DNA of 64,000 nt from Erythrocercus mccallii (Eukaryota > Chordata > Aves > Passeriformes > Dicruridae), in contig VZRG01000201.1 in the NCBI GenBank assembly GCA_013397435.1, forward strand, positions 588,540-652,539, read 5' to 3'. This document shows, in pieces, positions 14,277-27,566 of the stretch. The position numbers were made by a program, and so were the translations under genes. The notes under the pieces were generated by a model. It saw only the letters and a program-made list of their open reading frames with translations, did no database searches and had not been told where the DNA came from. Position 1 is the first letter of the stretch. Each line of letters begins with the position of its first letter.

Positions 14277-14342
14277 CTTAACTGGGGCAGAGGCATCTCT
14301 TGCTAATGGGATCTTGGCATAGCATTGCGTGGTTACAGCACT

Positions 14343-14500
14343 GCATTACAGGCTGCTCAGAGAGGGCGTGGAGTGTCTCCCTCACCAGAGATATTCCAGA
14401 ATAATCTGGACACAATCCTGTGCCATGTGCTGTGGGCTGGACCAGGTGCCCACTGCGCTTCCTTCCAACCACACCCATCCTGGGATTCTGCGATTCTATG
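14343..14500 (+). mobile_element. CR1 retrotransposon 3' tail
   Basis: This reads in CR1 sense. It runs from GGCTGCTCAGAGAGG through GGAGTGTCTCCCTC, GATATTCCAGAA, CTGGACACAATCCTGTGCC and CCTTCCAACC, and ends with GGGATTCTGCGATTCTATG, the CR1 terminal repeat. The 'TGGACACAATCCTGTGCCATGTGCT' type of wording marks a different CR1 subfamily from the copies at 17511 and 26893. It is 5'-truncated and lacks reverse-transcriptase sequence. It lies about 70 bases downstream of the probable LTR. Confidence 0.9.
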
Positions 14501-17500
14501 CCCCATAGAATAGTGCCCCATATGTCACTTCTCTCCCTACTGCCACAGGTTAGCCTCATCCCTGCTGCTTACTGGGAATCATGCTTGCCTGTACTCTCCT
14601 GAGGGTGTGGTCTCTGAGGAACCTGCCCTGGTCACAACCGTTCCAAGGTAACGCTGCACAGACCAGACAGTTCTTGCACCCATGGCATACCCCTGCTTAG
14701 TTTATTAGTTCAGGTATTATTACTTATTCCAGCTTAAGCTATTGAGGGCAAGTTTCCCCAGACTTAATGTCTAGGATAAGATTTAAACACATTTCTACTT
14801 ACCATAAGCTTTCAATATGGCTACATATTTTTGTATTTCCTGCATCACAGATAAGTCTGCATGTGGATATTATCACAAAAATAACCATGGGATGTGCAAG
14901 TGAATACAGCAGATAACTGTGAAATGCTCTCTTATATTTTCATTTCAGAACTAATGTCCAGCAACATTATTTTTTAAATGTTTTTAAGTTTTTCAAATGC
15001 TGACACATCAGTATTTGAAAACCTCATTTTGTGTCTCAGTAGAGAAAGTTATTTCTCCATTGCTCTGTGATAAAACTTGCCAGAACAGTATGCTATTTTT
15101 CTGTATATTCAAGATTCACTGGCCTTCTGTACACTTGCAATACTGTTAGTGAAAATACGAGCATCACCACTAAGTATTCGAGGTGAGATAAGAAATTTTG
15201 TGTGCAAGAGAGAGAGGTCTCCATTCTCTGAAGGGACATTTCTCAGATCTACAGCTTCTTACTGAAAATGCCCCTTGCTGTAAATGGTGCTGATGCATTG
15301 GGTGCATCCAAAAAAACCAGCAATTTCATTGGAGGTCAACTGTCAGGCACACAAATGCTGACAAACTTTGGTCAGGCTGATGTTGCCAAGCAAGTTCTCC
15401 ATGTAATAGGTAATAAGAGACCAGCTATACTGGCTCAGAGCATGTGTGCAAATAGTGAATAAAGTTTTATATTGTACTTGGACTTCATAAACGCAAAGGG
15501 AGCATCACATGGCCATAGGCAGCTAATGAGATGAGGGACTATATTCAAGACTTCAAAACAGCAGTGAGAATGACAGAGTCAATATGATAGGTTTAAGTCA
15601 GTTTACTAAAGGCTTATTCATGTCAGAGGATCAAGTTCCCAGCACACACTTGCAGAAAATGCTGAAGACAACCACAGTGTAAAAAATGTAATAAAACGTT
15701 GAGAGAGTAAGTAATAGAAAAGAGGTTCTTTCTAGCTTAACCAGGGGAAATGCTCCATCCTTAGCTCTGATGTCAGATCAGATTTTATTCCCACGTTGAG
15801 TCGGAGGAGAGCAGTCAGACAGGTACCTCTGTCCCACACTCTTCCTCAAGAACCACCACAATTCACTGCTCGGGAACAGCCCAGCATGCTGTGCCTCAGA
15901 TTTATGCACTAGGTAAAGCTGCAAGGTAAAAACATTACACCATGAAATCACTCCACATCTAGACATATTTGTGCTCGTTCCTGGGTTTGTGTTTTATGGC
16001 TGTTGATTTTGATCTTCCCAAAGGACATCAGCCAGATGGGGCTGTGGATGTCTGTAGTGTCACAAACCATTTACATCTGACCCACTCAGACCCTGATGAA
16101 AAGTGCAGTGAAGTCAGTGACAGACCTTTCTTTCCTGTGGCACTGGATCAGGTTTTTGAAACTCAGACTTGCCATGGGAGAGAAGAGCCTGTACAGGTGA
16201 CTACCCCAGAATGGAAAACACATTGCTTTTACCTTTCTGATTTTAGAGGTAGTTGAACGAGTTTTTTTTCAATGTAATGATGCTTTCACCTCACAAACTG
16301 GGAGACAGTGACACCCTTGTATACAGTCTGACTAGAACATGCCAACCTGGGGCAATGATGCATTAGTCACAAGTATTAACATCTCCATTGGTGCAAAAAG
16401 CAGGGGGGTGGCTCAGGAAGACTGAAATCTCCTTACTTCTAAGGCAGCAGCAGATTTCATTTTTCAAATTTTCAGATTTGAATCATTCTTGTTTATTCAT
16501 GTGGTTGGATTCTGCCTGCAGCTTGTTTTCTTGTGAAATCTGGTGATTGAACAAGGACAATCTCAGGTTTGGGAAGGCTGAAGATGGACGTGCCCAGGCA
16601 CATCAATATTAGTCTTCAATTCCAGTGGTGCATTCATACAGACTATAATCACCAGGTTACTAAAATTTACAAGACTGATAGTTTGGTTCAGAGCTATATT
16701 GGCCCTCAGGAGAATGAGGAAGGAGAAAATGAAGGGAAGGGGGAAAGCAGTGCAAATATTTCATAGTAAAATATTGCCAGATTTTGAATTTCTTCTTTGG
16801 AAAAACAGCATCCCTCATTTTTTCTCCTGCAAGTAATAGCTAGAAAGGGCCTTTGACCTCAAATACAACCGCCTTTAGGGAAGAGAAAATAAGAGAAGAT
16901 AAGAATTATGTCTGTTGCACTTATTTGAGCTGTAAGCAGTTTCCTTGGACAGAATAACAATAGGATGCACATAGTGGAGAGAAAAGAACAGCAAAGATAA
17001 AACCTGCCATTTCTGATTTTGGTGCTAACTCTTGTAAACATGCTCACTGTAGGAGATAGACAGACACAACATACTTTCAGGCCACCTGGAGACCTGGCAA
17101 ACTTATGTCATTGTGGTGCTCTTTAGAACATTGCTATTTAGCTGCCTTTTTGGTGATGAGTTCACAGCCAAATGTTCTCTGAGCATGATCCATTTTTAAG
17201 CACATGGCAAGAAAAAATGGGAAAGAGAAAAAGTAAGTGTAGAAATGGAAAGAAAAGATAAGATAGAAATTATATAACCTTGAGCTGTTCAAGCTTCAGC
17301 AAAAGCCAATTGACAAAGAAGGAAATAAAGCTAAATGCATTTCTTCACATCCAACTTGCCCAGTCATCTCTCAAAGTGAACATATGAAAGTTCAGCAACA
17401 TCAATGATTTTTGGAGTTCAGCAGATGGAAGGAATGACTCTAGACCTTTTTACTTCTTCTTCAGTTATCACTCATATAACGTCAAACAAATTAGCCCAAA

Positions 17501-17510
17501 AAATCTTGTT
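14501..17510. other. Unannotated stretch with one weak exon-like frame
   Basis: No repeat family is recognised. A + strand frame open at 15963-16256 has somewhat coding-like codon use (many GAx, GTx and AGx codons), a possible acceptor ending CCCAAAG near 16022 and a possible donor CAG|GTGACT near 16197. I cannot place it in any protein family. A purine-rich tract lies at about 16706-16748 and another at about 17206-17270. Confidence 0.5.
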
Positions 17511-17706
17511 AGGTGAGGCACTGGAACAGGTTGCCCAGGAATGCTGTGAATGTCCCATCCTAGAAGTGTTCAAGGCCAGGTTGGATGGGGCCCTGGGCAA
17601 CCTGATATCATGGGTAGCATCCCTGCCCATGGTAAGGGGGTTGGAGCTAAATGATCTTAAAGGCTCCTTTCAACCCAAAGTATTCTATGATTCCGTGGTT
17701 CTGTGA
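17511..17706 (+). mobile_element. CR1 retrotransposon 3' tail
   Basis: This is a sense-strand CR1 3' UTR. It begins AGGTGAGGCACTGGAACAGG, continues with GTTCAAGGCCAGGTTGGATG and CCTGCCCATGG, and ends with TATTCTATGATTCC plus a decayed repeat GGTTCTGTGA. It is truncated on the 5' side to about 196 bases and has no coding part. The open frame crossing it on the + strand (from about 17404) is chance read-through of the repeat. Confidence 0.95.
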
Positions 17707-17850
17707 AAAAATGTTAAGTCTCATTGGCTCATCTTCTTTGTTAGTCAGGCCTACTTCCCAAGGCACCAATTTAATTTGCTGATTTCCAGCTCTACATTTC
17801 TCTTGTTTACAAAACAGGGTCTCAGCATTGTCTTTGATTGGCATCCATAG

Positions 17851-17917
17851 ACCCTCCATTTGGATATAGGTGATCTGTCTTTAGCTACCCTCCATTTGAT
17901 ATAGGTGATCTTTAGCT
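17851..17917. repeat. Short tandem duplication, about 36-base unit
   Basis: ACCCTCCATTTGGATATAGG and the following bases to 17886 recur at 17887-17917 with two small deletions (one G, and GTCT). This is a local replication-slippage duplication 145 bases downstream of the CR1 3' end. Confidence 0.9.
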
Positions 17918-20900
17918 CTTGCTGACATTTGAACAATCTCTGGTATCAATCTGAATCAGTCTGTATTTACTTGGGGTGATGTTAAGTTTAGACTTCTAAA
18001 GAAGCATTCTGTTCTACCTTCCTCCAAGGTCTAGGAAATCATCTGAACCCTTTGGTATCATTTTCTATCTGAAAATTTGGGAGAAGGCTTACCTGCTCCA
18101 GGAATTATGTTAGGGAGCAGAAAAGGGATAGCACACAGATTTCAAATCTCTTCAGAAGCATCTGTTCTCATCAGGAAGCAGACAGTTTACAATCTGGCTG
18201 TAGTCTTGAAGATCAACTTGAGTTAGTCTTGTTTGGTATCTAAGACACCATGGTTCTATCCCTGAAAAAATCCACTGGCAAAAGCTGTTTGACCCTGCAA
18301 GTTTTGGATTCCTCCTTGTTTCTTCCTGTTCTGAGGTGATCATCATAGGGAACAGTTTGCATACCTTAATAATGAGTGAAGACTCATATCCAGATCATAG
18401 CTCAAACACAAACTGAGGCCAGGGATTGACTTTTAAATATCTTTTTTGTTTAATCTCACAGGAACTTGCCCTTCTCAAGAATGCTCAGATCCAAGGTTAG
18501 TGAGGTGATCTGGAGACAAGAAAAAAGCATGGTTTTGGTTTGGAAGCTGCTCCTAAGCTGCCCCAAGAAGTTAGCCACCAAGTGACCCCAGCCATGAGGC
18601 ATTAAGATCTCCAGCATGGCTGGTCTCTCCTGCCAGTTGGTCAATAAATCCATGACCAGTATTGAAAGAATGGAGGGACCCACAGCCAGGCACAGGATGG
18701 CTGAAAATCCTGCCTGTCTTAAGGCATAAAGCTGGTGAGTCAAAAGGTGCACTGGGTTCAAGTGCAGGTCTCTGATATCGTGGGGTCGTACTCTCATCAT
18801 CAATATTGCTTCAGGATTGAAGCATTTCACCAGTGTTAAGGAGAAATACTATGTTCCTTATGAAAGAAACTTCGCACAATAGTTTAGGGGCTTTTTTACT
18901 TGTTTTAGTAACTTATTCATTTTAGTAATGTTTTAAGAAAATAATTAAAAGTTCAGGGAAGGGGTTCACCATTCTTATTTTGGGATACAATTTTTAGCAT
19001 ATAATTTTCTTTTATGTTCTGTCACTGCACAGTTTTCAGAAATATTTCTATTTTAAATAGCAAATTATTTCATTGATGTTATAATTGTCTCTGTTAAGAA
19101 ATCAACTTTCTTTACTTTTCAGGTATGCAGTGAGGAACAAGTAGATAATGATAGCAAAGGTTATTGAAGATGTAAGTGCCAAGGCACATCAGTATTACTG
19201 ATTAATTCTATTCATGCACTGGCAAGAGACTATACAGATCAGATTACTAAAATTTCCCTGAGTCTCAACAAAAAGGGTTTCTATGTGTTTATTTTCTTCC
19301 TTTATAAGGATGGAGTCTTGCCCTAGAAGCTGTTTCAACATATTATATTAGGTACTAGTTCTCAATTTTTGTTGTGGTTGGAAACTGGTGTGTAACTGGT
19401 GTAGTTGCCTCTGAAACATTGTCTGGGTGGGGTCACTGGTGCTCAAGAGAAAGCAGTCCATGCTAAAGTGAGTCACAGACCAAAGGCACGGAGAAAAGAA
19501 TGGAGGCTCATCTAAGTAGAGAGTATTAGGTAAAAATCTGGTCAGTTTTGCTAAATTAAGGGGTTTGAATTCATCAGGAAAGTAAAGAGTAGAGAGCAAG
19601 ATGAAGCATTCAAGCCATAAACCAACACTGATAAAAGCTAGGGGGAATAATATAGAGAAAAGTTATTAAATATCAGGTACTTCCATAACTAACATTCATT
19701 TTGGACTTGTGAAAGTGAAATATTTAAAATCTTTTCAGACTGAACTTGATCTCTTCAATTAAGGGGTTGTATGCAATGACAGCACTGGAATTGGCCTTGG
19801 GTAACTCTCTTTGGCCCCTCTAATCCATAAATGTAGTCTTTATTCTGAGAATGTCTGAATGAGATGGACAAGAAGATGTATGAAAGAGGCAGACATAAGG
19901 AGAATCCGTCAATAAATATGCTAAATTTGCAAGTGAAATGATCCCCACATACATGCACCAAATGCCAGCCTTTCAGATGTAATTGGAGATCTGAAAGTCA
20001 AATTGTGACCTTTCTGTCTAGTTCCCCTTCACTAAGAATAAAGATATTTGTGATCAGAATTTAGCTGTTTTGAAGGATATTTTTGGTAGTAATGCATGAG
20101 GCTGACTATCATTGCTTCCTTTATCGAGAGACGAGTTCACTCTGTGAAACTCAGACTCAAAATGTGTTAGACAAGAAATGTGCCTGAATCACACAGAAAA
20201 GCCAGATCTAATGACTCACAAAATACTATATCCACCCAGGTTCCTGGGCTCTTCTTTTGTGTCTACAGCCACTTATTGTGTGATTTGTGTTCAAATCCAC
20301 AAGGTAGCTCAGAAAGGTAATATGGGTCAAATCAGAGGCTCAGATGAATTTTCACTCTGTGACTGATTCAAGGCAGAGGCACCTAGCAGAGAGCAGGGGA
20401 TGGAAAACAGTCTGATTAGCCCTGTGATGTGAATTCACTGCCAAACACTCTGACACATCCTTGCTACAGAAATGCTTACAATGATGCCTCCAAGTGTTAC
20501 CTACACAGCAGCTTTAGCAATGACAAAAGTTGTCCTACATGACCTAATATGTATTTTTCAAACGCAGACTCCATGAACCTAAGTTGAAACTACTAATCAG
20601 AGACAGAGAAAAAAAAATTACTGAAATAGAAGGAGGGCAGAATGGGTCACAAGAAGTAAATTAAAAGAATGATCTCAGTGCTGCTTATAATGTGTTCTAG
20701 TAATAAATTAATCAACTGCATGATAAAAATCTGTAGGGAATTCTTTTAACATAAACTAGGCAAAATCTGACTTTGAATGTCTTTCGTAGAGCAATTTCCC
20801 AGGTTAGTATGTAGGTCAAATGACACACTGAAGCTCAGCATTCACAAGAATGGCAAAATGAATCATATAGCAACTCCAGGCTCTTTTAGTCAATAATCCA

Positions 20901-23900
20901 TTAATGGGGAGAAGCTATGTTTGATTCATAGCTACAGACATCTGGGGGCATGATTCTGCTGTCATTGGAAGCATGGCACATAACTCACAGAAAGTTAAAG
21001 CAAAATACAGCAACTGACGCCTCTGTGAGGTAATGTCTGCAAGGAAGGTGAAAAGCTGTAGTTCTTCCTGAAACTGTCAATCGCAGACCAAAAAAACCCA
21101 AAAAAACTCCAACAAAAAGAAAATTAAAAATGTTTCTGGCACTTCCTAAAGATAGAATTATGAAAGTCATCAAATATCTGGCCTCTCAGTATGGTTTGAC
21201 AATAACTTCACTTCCAGAACAAAACATGGACCATTTCTCAAAATCAATAAACTTCAGGGTTTGGATGAGATATTGGTAAAGATTAACAGGTTGCTTATCA
21301 TTAACAGGAAGATAAAATTAATTTTACCAACTCATCTCACCTATTTCAACTAAAAAAATAAATCATCAAACAAAACAACAGTCAAACCCAACAACAAAAA
21401 ATAACCTAAACCAAAGGTTTATTTTCATGATGAATATTATGAAATAATGGCACCCATTATTGCTTTGTACTTCTCAGGGAATTGTAGGAAAATTTTATTT
21501 TCAAGTTTTAGAAGGATAATGGAAGGTAGATACTTGGTGACTTTTATAGTTGTGGAAAACAGGCATTAGAATTTAGGTAGCTAAACTGGTCTATATATGT
21601 TCCATCTAAATCCCAGATTCAAGGGAATCTGTTTTTCAGTGTGGTCCAAATTTATATGTCCAGGGACACAGTCAAGAAAATGATCTTCAGAAAGTTTCAG
21701 TGTTTATGAAAGTCTTCAGTCAAATTCCTTACATGCTTTCCAAGTGATTCTACAGGGAGAATCACATAAAATAGGACAGGAAAGGTCTTTAAAGGGTCAT
21801 CTTGTGTACACTCATGCACCAAAATCCACTCTTACCCAAACTTCTTCCAACTGCAGCATTCGACTGTAAAATATATAATTTAGACATGTCAGCTGCTCAT
21901 GCTAGGCTACTTTACTTTCCAAAGCAATCCTCCCAAGGTCCTTACCTTCAGCTGAACTTTAAATTATAAACTCAACGTATTTACTGAATTTAAAATGCCT
22001 TACTGAAATGTTTTTACATGTTGAATTCTCCCCATTTCAGAACAGAGAACATGAACCTCATGCACTTTTAGACAGACTGTAAAAACTCTAAACAACAGCA
22101 AACTTGGAAAGAACCTATGAGAAACCAAAGCAGCATTATTGACACTACTCAGAACTTAAGCAGAAGACGGAACTGTGCATCAAGGTTTTGTATATTAATC
22201 CTTTTACCACTATTTTTACTTTCTCACTGAAGAAAGACAGATATTTGTGGAAAAATTCTCATTTAGACCTTGCAGATGAGACAAAAAACTATCCAGGCAA
22301 TAAAGCAATGAGTTTGCCTTCACAGGACTTGCAACTAAACAGTATTTTCAACCTGAAATAGGCACCAATACACACAAAACAGAAAGCTTAAAGATTTCTT
22401 CAAAGCCCAGCAAATATAAAAGAAGTAATAAAGGAAAAAAACCAAAACCCCTTTTTAAAATAAATCTCCATCTTTCAATGCAGATTTCCATAGTCTCCCT
22501 TGCCTGCATTGCTGTTTGGACTGACACCAGTGGCTGTATTTCCTTTCAAACAAGGTGGCTGTCGATAGGTCACATGTCCCCCCACAGTAAGAGTGCCCTA
22601 TTTCCTGACTACAAAATCTGCTGCTATTCACCTGTCCTAGGGCAGCCAAAAATCTACAGTTCAGTAGTTCTGGTGCCTGCTGTGTCTGCCCTAGTTTGTG
22701 GTATCAGGGTATGCTGTTACCAACCTAACCTATCGTGATTCAAAGGAATAATGTCAGCACCTTTCATTTCTAACCACAATGCCAGTATCATCTCTGGAAT
22801 CTGACTGAGATTCCCTGAACAGCTCTTGGATCATACTTGAATCCTTACTATAGCAAAGGTTCTCTCTCTTTCAGTACCAGGTCCTGATTCTTTGGTATTA
22901 AAAGGGATTCTTTTTTTCTCTCTGCATTTCCAGACCCTGAATGAAATTAAACTTCCTTTGCAAAATTAGATACTCAGTAGCTTTAAGATCAAGGGGTAAT
23001 GAATACTATATCTGTGATCTAAAAAAGAAAAAATCATGGGTTTGTGTTCTCAGGTCTTGATGTTTGCATGCACTATGGCAATCACTCTATCTCTCAATGG
23101 CAATCCAAACTTTTTCACTACTGACAGATCAACATTTTTCTTGACAAGAAACTTTACATCAATTGTGAGATAACATTTCTCTTATTTCACAAGAAGATCT
23201 GTAGTTGGGAATGTCTGTATCTGAGCAAGTCACCAAAAGCTTCCTTGTAGTCAACAGAGACCTAACCACGGTGTTCAGTGAAATTTAGGATGAGATTCTA
23301 TAAGTGATTCTTATTATTCATACAAATTATGAGTTATAGGAATAATCTTCATAGAGGCTTAGATGATCTCAAGAAAACTCAGATGATTGTCACACTCTAC
23401 TGGCCTTGACTATAACAAAAGCCTCAATTAAACTTCAAAGCAGATCATAACTACCTAAAGATTTTGTCAAGCAAGTTTACCCTGGATATCTATCTCCTTG
23501 TACACCATTAATTGAAGCTCATGGAGAAAGGCATCTCCTAGAATATGTTCAACTGTGTTAGACACCTGTCCTGAAATCACAGCCCTCTAAAAGCAGTGGC
23601 CTTTCTCCATGCTTATCCCATGGGCCTAAATGAGCTGTGCACATTGGGGACCTACCCACCAATAGACAGGGGAGATGAGATCTGAACTAATGTTCTGTGA
23701 CTTTAATGGACAGAGACACCAAATGGGGTAAAAATAATGATTTTAACAAACAACTATGCACAGTGAATCAGCCATAGTGTGGTTCCAACTCCAAGATATG
23801 CTGGTTCCTCAATAAATAAGCTGTGCCACGCTTTTTTCATTATTGTTCCTCTTTTCTTTGTAATTCTGGTTGTCACCCCATTTTCAAATGAACATTGAAC

Positions 23901-24460
23901 TGAGCAGCTTCTAGTGTCAACACTGTGATTCAGTGTCTGCCTTCTTAACGTAACAAGAGGGGCATGGACAGCTAGAAAATCTGGAAATAGACTCTCTTGG
24001 CTCAGCTCTTTGCAGAAAAAGACTTCACACCCCTCTCTCCTTGCCCAGTATATATGCAAGCCTCTCTTCAGGCTTCTTAACATTGCTGCCTGCTCTGGCA
24101 GTTCTGTCTGTCTGCCATTCTGCTCTGAATTTAAAACAGGAGACGACCATGGTAAATCATAACAAAACCTCAGTCCTACCAAAGGCAAAAGAATTAGTAC
24201 ATAGCAAACACTGCATTTCTAAGAGCTGTTTTCACAGGTCAAGAATTAAAAAGATCATGCAATGATATCCTGTTATTTTGTATGAAGAACTAAAACAGGA
24301 GTGTCAGGCTTTGTTTCAGCTTATACCATATTTAATTCCAAAATCCATATTCTGTTATTGCTGCTTTTCTAACCTGAATGACAGTAAGTGCCTGTAATGG
24401 ATCACATCTACTAAGACAATACTTCCAGCCAATTATTCTATAAGTTTGTACAAGAAAGTT
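17918..24460. other. Unannotated stretch with A-rich low-complexity patches
   Basis: No gene or repeat family is recognised in 6.5 kb. The largest frames are 23754-24188 (144 codons, minus) and 18456-18830 (124 codons, minus, hydrophobic in the middle). Neither has a motif I know. A-rich low-complexity patches occur at about 21088-21132 and 21349-21415. Confidence 0.55.
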
Positions 24461-24607
24461 CATAGAGTCACAGAATGTTTTGTTTTGGAAGACACCTTAG
24501 AAATCACCCAGTTCCAAACTCCTGCCATGGACAGGGACACCTTCCACTAGACCAGCTTGATGAAAGCCCCATCCAGCCTGGCCTTGAACACTGCCAGGGA
24601 TGTGGCA
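24461..24607 (-). mobile_element. CR1 retrotransposon 3' tail
   Basis: This is CR1 in antisense on the + strand. It starts with CATAGAGTCACAGAATG (the inverted terminal repeat), followed by CCTGCCATGGACAGGGACAC, CTTCCACTAGACCAG and CCAGCCTGGCCTTGAACACT. It ends in GGGATGTGGC, where similarity stops. About 147 bases of 3' UTR remain, and the element points left. The minus-strand frame 24497-24952 (151 codons) runs partly through it, which argues against that frame being a gene. Confidence 0.93.
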
Positions 24608-25019
24608 AAAGATTCTGTTATGGAAACTGAGGATTTCAAACAACATGGAAGAAATAAGGGCCCTGCTTGGCATGGTGTTGAAAGGTGCTGGATGTGGTTT
24701 CCTGATTCTCTGTTCCAAGCTCAGATCAGAGCAGGCAGCTCTGCACACCCACGGAGAGAGCCAGAGAGCAAAACAGCGCTGTGGCAGCTTCTCCCTGCCA
24801 CGGCCTGACAGCACAGCAACAAGAGCACCAGCTAGCCTGGCACAGCAGCTATTGGGGAGCTTGGCGTGCTGCTCTGGAGAGCAGACTGTGTGGGAGCATC
24901 TGTCCCCGAAAGCAGGCGAGAAGAAACGAGAATGAGGATAATGCAGACACACTCTTGGACAGAGTAGAGAATCCTACTGATGCAAGCACAGGCATGAACA
25001 AAGGGTCATTCTGCTTCAT
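24608..25019. other. Locally GC-richer stretch, no gene recognised
   Basis: From about 24680 to 24930 the sequence is richer in G and C than its surroundings and carries overlapping open frames on both strands. CpG remains sparse, so it is not a clear CpG island, and no exon is recognisable. Confidence 0.5.
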
Positions 25020-25260
25020 CCCCTGTAATCCAATCAGCTAATATCCCTTTTTAATTAGCTACAATCAAGTTAGCATAATGAGTGCCTTGTCTGTTTACAA
25101 GCTTCATCTGTCCTTTTCCATTCTTGCATCCAAATCTGCAGTGCAGTTGCGGCTGGATTTTGATGATATTTGCTAAACAGCTTGACCGAGGGCTGTCCCA
25201 ACTTCCCATTAACCTCAGGGGCACTGAAATGCATCATTCTTAACCATTAGCAATTAATAG
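25020..25260. promoter_or_regulatory. Possible conserved non-coding element (inference)
   Basis: This stretch has the texture of vertebrate developmental enhancers. It has homeodomain-type cores (TTAATTAG at 25051, several ATTA/TAAT words, CAATTAATAG near 25250), a forkhead-type TGTTTAC at 25092, few low-complexity runs and no repeats. Conservation cannot be measured from one sequence, so this is only a candidate. Confidence 0.2.
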
Positions 25261-26892
25261 AGAATACCCTGCTATGTTCATTCCTAGTCAATGTTTTGTC
25301 CTCCAAAGAAAATCCTCCCCTTTTCAGCAGGAATGTTTTTGGATTATCAATCATCTGATTTAATGCACCAGGGTTAAGAGAGCCTTGCACAGCCCCTGTA
25401 CCTATGCACAAGTAGAAGTATGAAGGACGTTCAAGGAGCATTGAGCGGTCAGGCAAGAAGAGAAGTTGTCCTTGACACCTAATGTGTCACCTATGTTTAT
25501 TTGTACATAAAAGCCATTAAAATATACAAGATATTTACTAGACTTAAAAGACAATTGTAGCAATAGTTTGGGACAAAGTCTCTTTTGTAAGAATTGGCCA
25601 TGGTTTCTCACATTAATGCAACAAAATAATTCTTTCATTTCACAGCTCATGATTCTCTGTCAGATTATTGCACAGACTGGTTTTTTTTACTGCTCAGTGG
25701 CTTTTAATTGGTGTACAATGTAGGAAAGGAAATATCAATTCAAGAAGGACTTAGAAATGCAAAATAACTAGGTTATTATCCTATTTTACAGTAAGCCTTC
25801 TTTTAATAGCCACTCATTTCTGCTGTTCAAGCAGACTCTGAAAAGGGATTTTGTCCTTCAGCCAGAATAAAAGACATCTTGATGCTAAAAATAAAAGAAA
25901 TGGGAATCACTTTGCGGAGCTGGAATCCTCCCCTGCAAGAAGCCTCTGACAGCACTGAAGCTGGCAGGGGAGCATTGTGATGGAACAAAGGCAACAACAG
26001 CCCTAAGACATCTCCCCTGCACAGCAGGAGAAAAAAAATTGATAAGGGTCTGTATTTCTTAGAAAACATCCACTGATGATGTGTCTACTCTCAGACTGAC
26101 TAAAATAAGGCAAACCTTTCCATCAGCTTCACCAAGCTTAGCCAAAGATTTTCCGTTGACTGCCGGTAAGCTGTCACAGACCAGCTACAGCAGTGCAAAT
26201 GGGGCCAAAATAATGTTCTGGGGTTGAAAAGTAAAATTATTAAAACAACAAACTGCCAGAATTTGCCCTTTACTTTTCACTTTCCCTGTTCTCTCTTTTA
26301 TTTTTTTTCCCTTGTTTTCCTGAGGAGATCATATCTGCTGCTGAAATAAATCAGAACAATTCCTGGCTTCAACAGCACAGTATTGGTGTGCAGTATCTCA
26401 AGATCTGGCACGTCCAAAATTTAACGTTCCTGTTGTAAGAAATATTTACCTACAGAGAGTCTGCACCTGCCCAAAGAAAAGTAATAAAATGAGAAAATCC
26501 TCCCTAAAAAGTATATTTTCAAAGCTTTTTAAAACTCAGCTAAAAAAAGCTGCTTTATGTCACACTGCTCAGCCACCAAGTGCACAGCAGCTAATTAAAA
26601 TGCGCAGCTCCAGCTAGGAAGTTTATTCTGACTCCTGGCTATAACTGGCAGGCTTCAGCCTGCCTAGATAAAGGGTGATGGGAACATGCAATGTCGCACA
26701 GCTCACTCTCCTCTGCTTTGTTCCCTTTCCTGTACTCAGCAGGAGCCAACCTGCAAAGAAGAGCTGAAAGTCTGCAGCTACCCAGTCTTTCCCTTTTCAC
26801 ATAGGGCACAGCCCTCCTGATCCTTGGCACTTGTCCTAACAAGCCAGTCTAGTTCAGATCAGGGAAAACCAGTTTAATCAGGTGATGCAAGA
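25261..26892. other. Unannotated stretch
   Basis: No gene or repeat is recognised. At 26519-26640 there is a compact stretch with AGCTAATTAAAATG and several CAG/CTG E-box-like cores that could be regulatory. This is a weak impression only. Confidence 0.5.
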
Positions 26893-27195
26893 GAGCCAGA
26901 GAGGGATTCTTTACAGGAGCGTGTAGTGACAGGACAAGGGGCAATGGCTTCAAATCGAAAGATAATAGGTTTAGATTAGATGTTAGGAAGAAATTCTTTC
27001 CTGTGAGGTTGGTGAGGCACTTGAACAGGTTTCCGAGAGAAGCTGTGGATACTCCATTTCTGGAAGTGTTCAAAGCTGGGATGGATAAGGCTTTAATCAG
27101 TCTGGTCTAGTGGAAGATATCTTTGCTATGGCAGGGAGGTTGGAATTGGGTGATATTTAAAGTCCCTTCCAACCCAAAACATTCTGGGATTCCAT
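26893..27195 (+). mobile_element. CR1 retrotransposon 3' region
   Basis: This is sense CR1, about 300 bases. It contains GTGTAGTGACAGGACAAGGG and GCAATGGCTTCAAA, then TTTAGATTAGATGTTAGG, AAGAAATTCTTTCC, GTGAGGCACTTGAACAGG, CTGGAAGTGTTCAAAGC and CCCTTCCAACCC. It ends with ACATTCTGGGATTCCATT. It is 5'-truncated and moderately diverged. The matching minus-strand open frames at 26849-27073 and 27157-27531 are shadows of, or overlap, this repeat. Confidence 0.95.
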
Positions 27196-27566
27196 TATTG
27201 ATACTTCCAGGGGAAAGAAACAGGAAAGAACCTGACTGAAGACCAGATACTTGTCTGTGTTGGCTGGAATTTCAGCATGAATGGAGTAGGAGAAAATTCC
27301 CTCTATCAAACCAATGACATGACATGAAGCCTTAAAAGGTGAACCTACTTGTAGCCAGGCATCTCTGGAAGCCAGTATGACCACACATGCAATGCATCCA
27401 GCTGCTGGGTCTAAACTCAGGAGCTGATAAAGGCTGCTGCCCAGCAAGGGCTCACTGCCATTATGTGATTGATGATGGGCAAAGAACATCACCAGTCTCA
27501 GAGGTACCTTGCACAGGGACACATCACTCATAACATGCTGGATCTTTAATTTCTCTGTAGTCTTCT

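Noticed and set aside
15963..16256. Plus-strand frame with coding-like codons and possible splice sites
   Set aside because: The acceptor (CCCAAAG) is poor, the protein is unrecognised, and single frames of this length are common by chance. Kept only as a note.
18456..18830. 124-codon minus-strand frame with a hydrophobic centre
   Set aside because: It looked briefly like a membrane-protein exon, but there is no family signature, no second membrane segment in register and no splice context.
20280..20310. tRNA B-box-like word GTTCAAATCC
   Set aside because: No matching A-box, cloverleaf or acceptor stem can be folded around it.
24497..24952. 151-codon minus-strand open frame
   Set aside because: About a third of it runs through the CR1 tail at 24461-24607, so it is read-through of a repeat plus chance.
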